In this document: in pieces, positions 16,742 through 24,633 of the stretch
Layout of the letters: each line of letters begins with the position of its first letter
Numbering within the stretch: the stretch's first letter is position 1
Assembly (NCBI RefSeq): GCF_003044185.1
Contig: NZ_PYYB01000001.1
Span: 1,054,001 to 1,118,000, forward strand
Length of the DNA stretch: 64,000 nt
DNA from: Paraconexibacter algicola
GTDB taxonomy: Bacteria; Actinomycetota; Thermoleophilia; Solirubrobacterales; Solirubrobacteraceae
Direction of reading: 5' to 3'
Translations under genes and position numbers: made by a program
Notes under the pieces: generated by a model
What the model was told of the DNA's origin: nothing
Database searches by the model: none
Seen by the model: the letters and a program-made list of their open reading frames with translations, nothing else

Positions 16742-18352
16742 TTGTCGCCGTCCGTCCGTCCCGCCGCGGTCCCCGCCGCGCTCGTCGCCCTGCTGACTCT
16801 GCCCGCCGCCGCGGTCGCCGGGGAGCTGCAGGCGGTCTCGTCCCTGAGCAGCACCTGCGACCCGTCGACCACCGGGACCGTGCTCTCCGGTCCCGGGGTG
16901 GACACGCCGCTGGTCGCCGCGCTCGCTGCCGGCTCGTCCGCGGTCACGATCGACGGCGTCCGCGTCGGCGCCGGCGAGGTGCTGTGGGCCCCGCTGCCCG
17001 CGCGGGCCGGGACGGAGCGCCCGTTCGCGGTCAGCTGCCCGGAGACCGCCGGCGACACCCGCTACGAGATCCGCCTGCACCCGATCCCGGCCCTGCCGAC
17101 CAGCTACGTCGGAGCGGTCGGGTCCGACGCGGTCAGCACCCTGCCGTTCACCCTCACCCGCCCGGCCACGGTCGTCGCCGACGTCGTCACCGAGGACGGG
17201 GCGGTCACCGTCGACGGCGCCCCGGTCGACTCCGCCACCCCGGTCGCCGTGCGCCTCGGCACCCGCTCGGGCACGGGGACCGTCACGATCGCGCGCCGCG
17301 ACGGCTTCCCGATCTGGGAGGCGCGCCTGCGCGCGCTGCCGGCCACCGTGTCGAACCTGCGCTTCCCGTCGCCCTTCACCAACGCGACGCCGCGGGCGAT
17401 CGGGAGCGTCGACCTCGACGAGCCCTCGCGCCTGGAGGTGACGGTGCTGCCGCCGACGGGCGAGCTCGTGGTCGCGCGGCCGCTCGCGCCGACCGACCTG
17501 CCCGCGGGCACCGTGCCCGTGGCCTGGGACGGCCGCAACCTTCGCGGCATCGCCACGCCCGACGGGTCGTACCGCGTGCGGGTCCGCAGCGAGGACGCGA
17601 CCGGGCGCCGGACCGAGGTCCTCGCTCCGGTGACGCTCGACCGCACCGGCCCCGCGGTGACTGCGGGCCGCGTGTCGGTGACGCTGCCGCAGTCCGTGCA
17701 GCTCTTCGCCGAGGACCTGCAGTCCGGGGTCGCCGAGGTCCGCGTCGCCGTGCCCGCGTCCGCGGGCGGCAGCGCCCGCACGATCACCGCGGTGCAGACC
17801 GCCCCGTCGCCGACCACGCCCGGCACGCCGCAGCCGCGCCTGCGGATCACCGTCCCCGCCCCCGACGGCGGCTGGCGGGCGGGCCGCCACCCGCTGACCG
17901 TCACCGCGGTCGACCGGGTGGGCAGCACCAGCACGCGGACGCTGACGGTCGACGCGGTCGAGGTGCAGGGCGGCGTCTGCGGCCGGGCACTGGCCGCAAC
18001 CGCGGCGCTCGTGAGCAGCCGCGTGCGCGATGCGCTCGCGTCGACCCGCGAGGGGCGCGGGCGCGACGCGGCCCGGGTCTACCGGATCGCGGCGGTGCGC
18101 TGCGTCGACCTCGATCGTGACGGCACCCGGGAGATGGCGGTCCTGCTGCGCAGCCGCCGCGCCGGGGCGGTGACGCCTCTGGTCGTCTTCCGCGTCTCGC
18201 CGCAGGGCACCTACGCGCCGCGCGTGATCAGCACCCGGCACGCGCTGCGCGGCATCGCGGCGCGCGGCCGGACGGTGCGGGGCACGACGACGCGCGGCCG
18301 GGTCGTGACGGTCCGCGCCGCGGGGCGGGACCTCGTGCTGCGGGTGCGCTGA
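16742..18352 (+). CDS. Secreted Ig-like (FlgD-type) repeat protein
   Basis: Surface or secreted protein of about 536 residues from the TTG at 16742, which directly precedes a signal peptide (VPAALVALLTLPAAAVAG) and has GAGG five bases upstream; the frame is open back to GTG 16652. The middle has an FlgD-like Ig module: VPVAWDGRNLRGIATPDGSY, then RVRVRSEDATGR. A further Ig-like stretch ends in RAGRHPLTVTAVD-type sequence, and the C-terminus contains an FG-GAP/VCBS-like DLDRDGTREMAVL. Four cysteines suggest disulfides outside the cell. No enzymatic motif is seen; a structural or adhesive role is inferred. A second protein with this Ig module lies at 62382-64000. Confidence 0.72.
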   Translation: MSPSVRPAAVPAALVALLTLPAAAVAGELQAVSSLSSTCDPSTTGTVLSGPGVDTPLVAALAAGSSAVTIDGVRVGAGEVLWAPLPARAGTERPFAVSCPETAGDTRYEIRLHPIPALPTSYVGAVGSDAVSTLPFTLTRPATVVADVVTEDGAVTVDGAPVDSATPVAVRLGTRSGTGTVTIARRDGFPIWEARLRALPATVSNLRFPSPFTNATPRAIGSVDLDEPSRLEVTVLPPTGELVVARPLAPTDLPAGTVPVAWDGRNLRGIATPDGSYRVRVRSEDATGRRTEVLAPVTLDRTGPAVTAGRVSVTLPQSVQLFAEDLQSGVAEVRVAVPASAGGSARTITAVQTAPSPTTPGTPQPRLRITVPAPDGGWRAGRHPLTVTAVDRVGSTSTRTLTVDAVEVQGGVCGRALAATAALVSSRVRDALASTREGRGRDAARVYRIAAVRCVDLDRDGTREMAVLLRSRRAGAVTPLVVFRVSPQGTYAPRVISTRHALRGIAARGRTVRGTTTRGRVVTVRAAGRDLVLRVR

Positions 18353-18359
18353 GCGCGCC

Positions 18360-18638
18360 TCAGGCGGCGGGGTGCTCGCGCGCCCAGGCGACGATCCGCT
18401 TGGAGCCACCGATCCAGGTGCCGTCGTCCAGCTGCAGCGCGGGCACCCAGTGGCTGCCCGTGCCCGCGTGGACGCGCTTGCGTCCCGGGGTCTGGAGCGC
18501 CCCGGGGATCGCCCCGAACGAGTAGGTCCGCTCGACCTCCGGGTCGTGGCCGGCGTCGCGCAGCGCCTGCAACGCGCTCGCGCAGACGTGCTCGTGGACC
18601 GGGGTCGCGAACGCGCCCCAGCAGACGTGGAGCTTCAC
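18360..18638 (-). CDS. Glutaredoxin/GST-N-like thioredoxin-fold protein
   Basis: 92 residues from GTG 18638, overlapping the upstream acetyltransferase stop in GTGA. The sequence KLHVCWGAFATP ... HVCASALQALRDAGHDPEV, then VPALQLDDGTWIGGSKRIVAWA, matches small actinobacterial proteins annotated as glutathione S-transferase N-terminal domain. It has the thioredoxin-fold cis-Pro (HWVPAL) and the substrate-binding GGSKRI. The cysteines are not in a CxxC arrangement (Cys6 and a later Cys), so dithiol redox chemistry is doubtful. Role unknown; likely coexpressed with the acetyltransferase. Confidence 0.8.
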   Translation of the reverse strand: MKLHVCWGAFATPVHEHVCASALQALRDAGHDPEVERTYSFGAIPGALQTPGRKRVHAGTGSHWVPALQLDDGTWIGGSKRIVAWAREHPAA

Positions 18639-19036
18639 GGTCGTCGCACCATCCACTTGTAGAGGTCGTCGGGCTTCGTGAACCCGTGCTGCTCGTAGAG
18701 GCCGTGCGCGTCCTCGGTGGCGAGCATCAGGCGGCGGACGTCGCGCAGCTGCTCGTGCGCGACGACCGCGGCGATCAGCGCCCGGGCGACGCCGCGGCCG
18801 CGGGCGGCCGGGAGGACGAACACGTCGCAGACCCAGCCGAAGGTCGCGTAGTCGGTGACGACGCGGGTGAAGCCGACCTGCGCGCCGTCGTCGTCGTAGG
18901 CGCCGAAGCAGAGGGAGTGATCGATCGCGCGGTCGACGCGCTCGCGGGGGACGCCGATCGACCAGTAGGCCTCCTCGCTGAGGAAGCGGTGGATCACGTC
19001 CCGGTCCAGGCGGTCCTTGTCGGCGCTGATCTCCAT
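18635..19036 (-). CDS. GNAT family N-acetyltransferase
   Basis: 133 residues from ATG 19036. Motif A is clear (VCDVFVLPAARGRGVARALI, the acetyl-CoA pyrophosphate loop RGRGVA), followed by ATEDAHGLYEQHGFTKPDD, the motif-B Tyr region. It is a short single-domain GNAT that acetylates an unknown amine or protein. TACCGT lies nine bases before the ATG. It overlaps the following glutaredoxin-like gene by four bases and is divergent from the murein hydrolase gene (67-base gap). Confidence 0.88.
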   Translation of the reverse strand: MEISADKDRLDRDVIHRFLSEEAYWSIGVPRERVDRAIDHSLCFGAYDDDGAQVGFTRVVTDYATFGWVCDVFVLPAARGRGVARALIAAVVAHEQLRDVRRLMLATEDAHGLYEQHGFTKPDDLYKWMVRRP

Positions 19037-19103
19037 CTCCGCGGAACGGTAGTGACCGCGGGCGTGACGCGGACGCGACAGCGGGTCTGACAGGCTGCCG
19101 GGC

Positions 19104-20558
19104 GTGTCGTCCCGCCGGTCCCCGCGGAGCGCCCGCCCGTACGTGGCGGTCGCGCTCGCCCTGCTCGCCGTGGTCGTCGTCGCCGGGGCGGCGATCCTGC
19201 GCGACGGCTCGGGCGGCGGGCTGCGCCCCGGGTCGGGCGGCGCCGACGGCGGCACCGATCCGCTCGCGTACCGCGACGGCGATCGCGCAGCGCTGGAGCG
19301 CGCCGCGGCCGACGGCCTGGCGCACGTGCTCTACGCGAAGTCCCCGGGTGGGGCGGTCGCGACCGCGCAGCGCGTCGCGCGCTGGCGGCCGCTGATCGAG
19401 GAGATCGCCGGTGGGGACGGCGGCACCGTCGACCCCGACACGCTCGAGGCGATCGTGTTCCTGGAGAGCGCCGGCCGCGAGGACGCGCGCGTGTCCGACG
19501 ACCTGGAGGGCGCGGCGGGCCTGACGCAGATCCTCGCCGAGACGGGGACGAACCTGCTCGGCATGCGCGTCGACGTGCGCGCCAGCGAGCGGCTGACCCG
19601 CGGGATCGCGCGCGGCAGCAAGGTCGCGGCGCGCGTGGCGCTGCGCCGCCGGGTCGACGAGCGGTTCGACCCCGCCAAGGCGCTCGCGGGGACGGTCCGC
19701 TACCTCGGGTTCGCGCGCAAGCAGCTCGGCGACCGGCTCGACCTCGCCGTCGCCGGGTACCACATGGGCGTCGGCAACCTCCAGGAGGTCCTGCGCCGCT
19801 TCGGGGAGGGCGACGACGTCCCGTACGCGCGCCTGTACTTCGACAGCACCCCCGTCCGCCACCCGGACGCCTACGAGAAGCTCGCCTCGCTCGGGGACGA
19901 CTCCGCGACGTACCTGTGGCGGGTCCGGGCCGCACAGGAGATCATGCGCACGTGGCGCGCGGACCCCGCCGCGCTGCGGACGCTCGCCGCGCGGCAGACG
20001 GCGAAGAACAGCGCCGAGGAGGTCCTGCACCCCAAGGGCTCGACCCCGATCTACGAGGACCCGTTCGCGCTCGGTCGGGCGCGGGCCGCGGGGACGCTGC
20101 GCGCGCTCGACGCGGACGAGCTGGACGGCTACGGCATCCGGCTGGACCCGCAGATGGGGGAGCTCGCGCCGCGCCTGCAGCAGTCCCGGCGGCTGTACCG
20201 GGCGCTGCGCCCGGAGGCCCTCGCCGTGCTGGCGTACATCGGCACCGGCGTGCGGCAGCTCGCGGGGGACGACGACGCGCGGCTGACGATCACCTCGAGC
20301 GTGCGGGACACGCCGTACCAGCGGCTGCTGACGCGGCGCAACATCGAGGCGACGCGCAGCTACTCGCTGCACACCACGGGCTTCGCGTTCGACATCTCGC
20401 GCACGTACTCGTCGCGGGCGCAGGCGCGCGCGTTCCAGTTCTTCCTCGACCGGCTGACGGCGCTGAACCTCATCGCGTGGGTGCGCGAGCCGGGCGCGAT
20501 CCACGTGACCGTGTCCGGGGACGCGCGGCGGCTGCTCGGGGTGCTGGACCCGCCGTGA
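19104..20558 (+). CDS. Membrane-anchored murein hydrolase: lytic transglycosylase plus M15/DUF5715-like domain
   Basis: 484 residues from GTG 19104. One N-terminal membrane anchor (about 12-33), a Gly-rich linker, then an SLT-type transglycosylase core with catalytic Glu121 (IVFLESAGRED), EGAAGLTQI and the AVAGYHMGVGNL Tyr motif. The C-terminal ~150 residues (TSSVRDTPYQRLLTRRN, YSLHTTGFAFDIS) resemble the DUF5715/peptidase M15 D,D-carboxypeptidase fold, where His and Asp of the HxTGxAFDI motif bind zinc. It likely cuts glycan strands and peptide stems in the cell wall, outside the membrane. Coupling two wall-cutting activities in one chain is notable. The promoter is probably the CAGGCT seven bases before the start. 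Confidence 0.78.
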   Translation: MSSRRSPRSARPYVAVALALLAVVVVAGAAILRDGSGGGLRPGSGGADGGTDPLAYRDGDRAALERAAADGLAHVLYAKSPGGAVATAQRVARWRPLIEEIAGGDGGTVDPDTLEAIVFLESAGREDARVSDDLEGAAGLTQILAETGTNLLGMRVDVRASERLTRGIARGSKVAARVALRRRVDERFDPAKALAGTVRYLGFARKQLGDRLDLAVAGYHMGVGNLQEVLRRFGEGDDVPYARLYFDSTPVRHPDAYEKLASLGDDSATYLWRVRAAQEIMRTWRADPAALRTLAARQTAKNSAEEVLHPKGSTPIYEDPFALGRARAAGTLRALDADELDGYGIRLDPQMGELAPRLQQSRRLYRALRPEALAVLAYIGTGVRQLAGDDDARLTITSSVRDTPYQRLLTRRNIEATRSYSLHTTGFAFDISRTYSSRAQARAFQFFLDRLTALNLIAWVREPGAIHVTVSGDARRLLGVLDPP

Positions 20559-20568
20559 CCGGCGCTTG

Positions 20569-20585
20569 TTAGGTCACCCTTACAA
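20569..20585. promoter_or_regulatory. DtxR/IdeR-like iron box upstream of HtaA genes
   Basis: TTAGGTCACCCTTACAA closely follows the corynebacterial DtxR consensus TTAGGTTAGCCTAACC; the core is TTAGG-n4-CCTTA. It lies about 25 bases before the GTG at 20610. A better copy (TTAGG-n4-CCTAA) lies upstream of the SirB1-like gene at 58747. Iron-responsive repression is inferred. Confidence 0.5.
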
Positions 20586-20609
20586 CTTCTGGTAGCGTCC
20601 GGCCGCATC

Positions 20610-21878
20610 GTGCGTGCCCGGTCGCTGCTCCCCACCCTCGCCCTCGTCGCCGCGGTTCCCGCGGGGATCCCGGGCGCCGCGCACGCCGCCGGGACGGGCA
20701 CCGCGGCGATCACGCCGGGCGGCGACGGTGGCGCGGTGCGCCTGACCACCGCGCGACGGCTCGCCGTGACCGCGGTCGCCGGCGGCGAGCTGCGGCTGGC
20801 GGGCACGCTGCGCCTGCGGGCCCGCGGCGCCGCCCGCACGGTGACCGTGACGGGACTGCGCCTCGCGGTCGCCCGGTCCCCGCTGACCCTGCGCGGCACC
20901 GTCGCGGGACGCCGCGTGACCCTCGCCCACGCGACCCCGGCGAGCGGCCGACCGCTGCGCACCGACGCGACGACCGGCGCCGTGCGGCTCGACGGCGCCG
21001 TCCTGCGACTCACCGCGGCGGGTGCGCGCGCCCTGCGCGGACCGCTGCGCCTGCGCCGCTCCCCGGGCACCGCGCGGCTGGGCCGGCTCTCGCTCGCCGT
21101 CCCCGCCCGTCCGGCCACCCCGGCGGCGGCCCCGGCGCAGCCGACCGCCCCGGCCGAGCCGACGGCCACGACGCCCGTCGCCACGCCCACCCCCGCGCCC
21201 GCGACGACGCCCACGCCGACCGCGACCCCCGCGCCCACGCCGGCGCCGGGCCCGACCGCCGACCCGTGCTGGGCGAGCCGCCCCGCGACCCCCGTCGGCG
21301 CCGCGGACTGGATCGCCTGCGACCCGGCCGCCGGCGGCAGCCTGCGCAGCTTCACCACCTACGTCCGCGGCAGCTGGTCGGCGGCCCCGCCGTGCGTCGG
21401 CGGACGGGCCGGCGTGTTCCCGTCCGCCGGCGCGAGCCGGATCGACGACGCCAACCCCTTCGACCACCGGCTCACCGTGGCCGCGGTCGACCGCCCCGCC
21501 GACGGCACCGTGCGCCTGCGGCTCGCCGGCACGCTCGAGTACGCGCTCGACGCCCACGGCATCGACCAGGCGACCGCCGACCCCGTGATCGTCCTCTCCG
21601 CCGACCGCCGGACCGGCACCGTGCGCGCCGACGGCCGCGCCGCTCAGGGCGGCCCGTCCAGCGCCTGCCCGGCGACGCCGACGCCGTTCACCGACCGCGA
21701 GATCCTCGAGCTGCGGATGGACGAAGCCCACGCCGTCACGACCGGTCCCGCCGGCACCACCTTCACCCACGTGCCCGCGCGACTGACCGCGACGGGCGCG
21801 ACCACGATCGGCGCCGGCTTCTACCCGGCGGGCGCCGCGTACGGCTCGTTCACCTTCACGGTGCCGGCCGCTCCCTGA
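20610..21878 (+). CDS. Secreted HtaA-domain haem-binding protein
   Basis: 422 residues from GTG 20610, with signal peptide LLPTLALVAAVPAGIPGAAHA. The N-terminal ~150 residues form a beta-rich domain (TAAITPGGDGGAVRL ... LRLAGTLRL). A Pro/Thr/Ala-rich linker (about 165-215) precedes a C-terminal HtaA domain with GSLRSFTTYVRGSW, FDHRLTVAAVD and VRLRLAGTLEYALDAHGI. HtaA domains bind haem in Corynebacterium surface proteins. A DtxR-like box lies upstream and a second HtaA-type gene follows after 24 bases, so this is probably an iron-limited haem-scavenging unit. No haem ABC transporter is adjacent, and no sortase motif is seen. Confidence 0.78.
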   Translation: MRARSLLPTLALVAAVPAGIPGAAHAAGTGTAAITPGGDGGAVRLTTARRLAVTAVAGGELRLAGTLRLRARGAARTVTVTGLRLAVARSPLTLRGTVAGRRVTLAHATPASGRPLRTDATTGAVRLDGAVLRLTAAGARALRGPLRLRRSPGTARLGRLSLAVPARPATPAAAPAQPTAPAEPTATTPVATPTPAPATTPTPTATPAPTPAPGPTADPCWASRPATPVGAADWIACDPAAGGSLRSFTTYVRGSWSAAPPCVGGRAGVFPSAGASRIDDANPFDHRLTVAAVDRPADGTVRLRLAGTLEYALDAHGIDQATADPVIVLSADRRTGTVRADGRAAQGGPSSACPATPTPFTDREILELRMDEAHAVTTGPAGTTFTHVPARLTATGATTIGAGFYPAGAAYGSFTFTVPAAP

Positions 21879-21902
21879 CCCACCACCACAGGACCCACAC
21901 CC

Positions 21903-23015
21903 ATGCCCAGCCCCGTGCGTCGACGCGTCCCGCGTCCCGTGCTCACCGGCGCCGGCCTGCTCGCCGTCACCGCCCTCACCGCCCCCGCGGCGATCGCCGC
22001 GCCCCAGCCGGTCATCGGCGGCCAGCTCGACTGGACCTCCGTCAACGTCTACGGCCCCGCCGGTCAGACGCCCCAGAACCGCACCTGGGTCGGCTACGTC
22101 ACCAACAGCCCGAGCCCGGCGACCCCGCGCGGCACCGCGACCCCGAGCGGCTGGGCCTGGGGGGACACCGTCCTGCCGACCAGTCCGCGCGGCGCGGACG
22201 TCACCGTCACCTGGTCGTTCCCGGCGATCGGCGGCACCTACGACCCCGAGACCGGCACCGGCACCGTGCGGCTCGCCGGCACGCTGACGTTCACCTCGGC
22301 GCCGCCCCCGGACGGGCACGGCTTCACCGTGTCGATCGAGGACCCCGTCGTCGAGCTCGACGGCACGAGCACCGCGCGCCTGTACGCGACCGGTCTCGCG
22401 TCCCCCGGCACGACGCGGTACACGCGCGCCGCGCCGGTCTTCACCCTCGACCGGTCCGCCGCCACGACGACCGCCGACGACCAGGGCACCGTGCGCATCT
22501 CCGGGCTCGTGCCCGCGGTCGCCCAGACCGGCTACGTCTTCCCCGGCACCGACGGTGCCGCGCCGAGCGGCTACCCGGCGGGCGCCGGACCGGACCGCAC
22601 GCCGAACACGTTCGGCGGCTTCGCGCTCCAGGTCGTGACGCCGCGCGCGGGCGCAACCGGCGCCGGCGGGCCGACCGGCGCCGGCGGCGCGACGGGCGCG
22701 ACGGGCGCTGTCGGACCGCAGGGTCCCGTCGGCCCCGCCGGGGCGACCGGCGCGCCCGGCCCCGCGGGCCCGGCGGGCCGCGACGGCGTCGTGCGGACGG
22801 TGACGCTGCGCGGGGCGCGCGCGCCGTTCGGGCGGACCGCGGCGGCGGTCGAGCTGCGCCGGGCCTCCGGCGCGATCATCGGCACCGGGGTCGTGCGCGG
22901 CCGGCGGCTCACCGTCGTGACGCCCGTGGGCACCCGGCTCGTGGGCGCGTGGACGCTGCGGCGCACCACGCGCGCGATCCGCACCGCGCGCAGCGCAGCG
23001 GTGCGGATCGGCTGA
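21903..23015 (+). CDS. Secreted HtaA-like protein with collagen-like Gly-X-Y segment
   Basis: 370 residues from ATG 21903, with signal peptide (LTGAGLLAVTALTAPAAIA). Residues about 35-235 form an HtaA-like domain: GGQLDWTSVNVYG, ADVTVTWSFPAIGGTYDPETG, GTVRLAGTLTFTSAP. Then comes a collagen-like run of roughly 15 Gly-X-Y triplets (GATGAVGPQGPVGPAG and similar, about 245-290), ending in a small basic beta-rich tail (TVTLRGARAPFG ... RTARSAAVRIG). It follows the first HtaA gene on one transcript. The collagen-like stalk could trimerise or extend a haem-binding head from the wall. Haem binding is inferred from the family only. Confidence 0.75.
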   Translation: MPSPVRRRVPRPVLTGAGLLAVTALTAPAAIAAPQPVIGGQLDWTSVNVYGPAGQTPQNRTWVGYVTNSPSPATPRGTATPSGWAWGDTVLPTSPRGADVTVTWSFPAIGGTYDPETGTGTVRLAGTLTFTSAPPPDGHGFTVSIEDPVVELDGTSTARLYATGLASPGTTRYTRAAPVFTLDRSAATTTADDQGTVRISGLVPAVAQTGYVFPGTDGAAPSGYPAGAGPDRTPNTFGGFALQVVTPRAGATGAGGPTGAGGATGATGAVGPQGPVGPAGATGAPGPAGPAGRDGVVRTVTLRGARAPFGRTAAAVELRRASGAIIGTGVVRGRRLTVVTPVGTRLVGAWTLRRTTRAIRTARSAAVRIG

Positions 23016-23064
23016 GCCATTGGGCGCGGTCACCGAAAGTGGGGAGCAGTACGCTCCACTCTCC

Positions 23065-24576
23065 ATGACCGCGCTCGATCCCCGCACCCCCGTCCTCGTC
23101 GGCGCCGCCCAGCTGACGCACCGACCGGCGGACGGCCCGCCGCCCGCGCCGCACCTGCTCATGACCGACGCGGCGCGCGCCGCGATCGCCGACTGCGCCG
23201 CGTCGATCGGGGCGGACGCCCTGCTCGGCAAGGTCGAGGTCGCCGCGTCGATCGACCTGTTCTCGTGGCCGGTCCCGGATCCCGCGGCCGTGATGGCGCA
23301 GGAGCTCGGGATCAGCCCGCGCGCGACGGTCCGCACCGCGCGCGGCGGCAACGGCCCGATCGCGCTGCTGGGGGACCTCTCGTCGCGGATCGCGGCCGGG
23401 GACCTCGACGTCGCCCTGATCTCGTTCGGCGAGTCGTTCAAGCCGTTCATGGCCGCGGTGCGCGGCGGCACCTCGACCGGCTGGCCCGAGCAGGGCGAGG
23501 ACGTGACGCCGACCTGGTCGGTCGGCGCCGACAAGGAGCCGTCCAACGCAGCGGAGACGGCGGCGGGCCTGCTCGCGCCCGTCTTCTACTACCCGTTCTT
23601 CGAGCACGCCCTGCGCGCCGCCGCGGGGCGAACCCGGGAGGAGCAGCGCGCGCACGCCGCCCGCATCTGGGCGCGGTTCGCGCAGGTCGCGCGCGAGAAC
23701 CCCTACGCGTGGTCACCGGACGCCCCGACCGACCCCGACGTGCTCGGCACCCCGTCGGCGGACAACCGGCTCGTCAGCGACCCCTATCCCAAGCTGCTCA
23801 ACGCGAACATCTCCGTCGACCAGGCGGCCGCCCTGGTGCTGACCAGCGCGGAGGCCGCGGCGGCCGCCGGCATCCCGCGCGAGCGCTGGGTCGTCGTGCA
23901 CGCGACCGCGGGCGCCGCCGACCACTGGTTCGTCAGCGAGCGCTGGCAGCTCGACCGCTCCCCGGCGATCGCCGCCAACGGCCGGGCGGCGCTCGGGCAC
24001 GCGGGCATCGCGATCGACGACGCGGCGCACCTGGACCTCTACTCGTGCTTCCCGTCGGCCGTGCAGATCGCGGCGGGCGAGCTCGGCGTCGACCTGTTCG
24101 ACCCGTCGCGCGCCCCGACCGTCACCGGCGGCCTGACGTTCGCGGGCGGTCCGGCGAACGGGTACGTGCTGCACGCGCTCGCGACGCTCGTCGACCGGCT
24201 GCGCGCGGACCCGGCCGCGTTCGGGATCAGCACCGCGGTCGGCTGGTACCTGACGAAGCACGGCCTCGCCGTGCTCGGTGGCCCCGAGACGGTGCCCGCC
24301 CGCGCGTTCGCGCACCACGACGTGCAGGCCGAGGTGGACGCCCAGCCCCGCCGCGAGACGACCCACGGCGCCCCCGCCACCGCGACGGTCGAGACGCACA
24401 CCGCGCTCTACGACCACACGGGCGCGCCGACGATCGCGTTCGCCATGGGCCTCACACCCGACGGTCGCCGCGCCGTCGGCGGCTCGCAGGCCCCGGAGAT
24501 CGTCGAGGCCCTCACCGCCAGCGACCCGCTCGGCGTCGAGGCGACGTTCGACGGCGCCGGAGCGCTCACCCTGTAG
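23065..24576 (+). CDS. Thiolase-superfamily protein (acetyl-CoA acetyltransferase-like) lacking the usual Cys nucleophile
   Basis: 503 residues from ATG 23065, matching actinobacterial proteins annotated as acetyl-CoA acetyltransferase with an extra C-terminal beta-rich domain. Family features: VLVGAAQLTHRP start, IALLGDLSSRIAAGDLDVALI, LDLYSCFPSAVQIA and TFAGGPANGYVLHA (thiolase C-terminal glycine motif). At the place of the acylated cysteine the sequence reads RTARGGNGP (about 91-98), with no Cys, so classical thiolysis is doubtful; SCP2-like or lyase functions are possible. TACGCT lies nine bases before the ATG, overlapping an inverted repeat GGAGC-n5-GCTCC (23043-23057). It converges with the repeat-flanked AbiEi-like gene. 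Confidence 0.78.
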   Translation: MTALDPRTPVLVGAAQLTHRPADGPPPAPHLLMTDAARAAIADCAASIGADALLGKVEVAASIDLFSWPVPDPAAVMAQELGISPRATVRTARGGNGPIALLGDLSSRIAAGDLDVALISFGESFKPFMAAVRGGTSTGWPEQGEDVTPTWSVGADKEPSNAAETAAGLLAPVFYYPFFEHALRAAAGRTREEQRAHAARIWARFAQVARENPYAWSPDAPTDPDVLGTPSADNRLVSDPYPKLLNANISVDQAAALVLTSAEAAAAAGIPRERWVVVHATAGAADHWFVSERWQLDRSPAIAANGRAALGHAGIAIDDAAHLDLYSCFPSAVQIAAGELGVDLFDPSRAPTVTGGLTFAGGPANGYVLHALATLVDRLRADPAAFGISTAVGWYLTKHGLAVLGGPETVPARAFAHHDVQAEVDAQPRRETTHGAPATATVETHTALYDHTGAPTIAFAMGLTPDGRRAVGGSQAPEIVEALTASDPLGVEATFDGAGALTL

Positions 24577-24588
24577 CCCGACCGCCGA

Positions 24589-24627
24589 CTGCGCCGCAGC
24601 TCATCGGAATGGTGAGCTGCCGCGCAG
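24589..24627. repeat. 39-bp palindromic direct repeat, copy 1
   Basis: Identical over all 39 bases to 25580-25618. Each copy is itself a near-perfect palindrome: arms of 15 bases with one mismatch (inner CAGCTCA/TGAGCTG, outer CTGCG/CGCAG) around TCGGAATGG. In this copy the stem extends outward with GACCGCC (24580-24586) and GGCGGTC (24629-24635), reaching into the stop codon of the minus-strand gene. It also serves as a likely bidirectional terminator between convergent genes. The two copies bracket one AbiEi/DUF559-like gene. Confidence 0.9.
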
Positions 24628-24633
24628 AGGCGG

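Noticed and set aside
18635-20504. Long minus-strand frame linking the glutaredoxin-like gene to the murein hydrolase region
   Set aside because: The true gene is the 92-residue 3' end starting at GTG 18638; the rest is antisense to the murein hydrolase.
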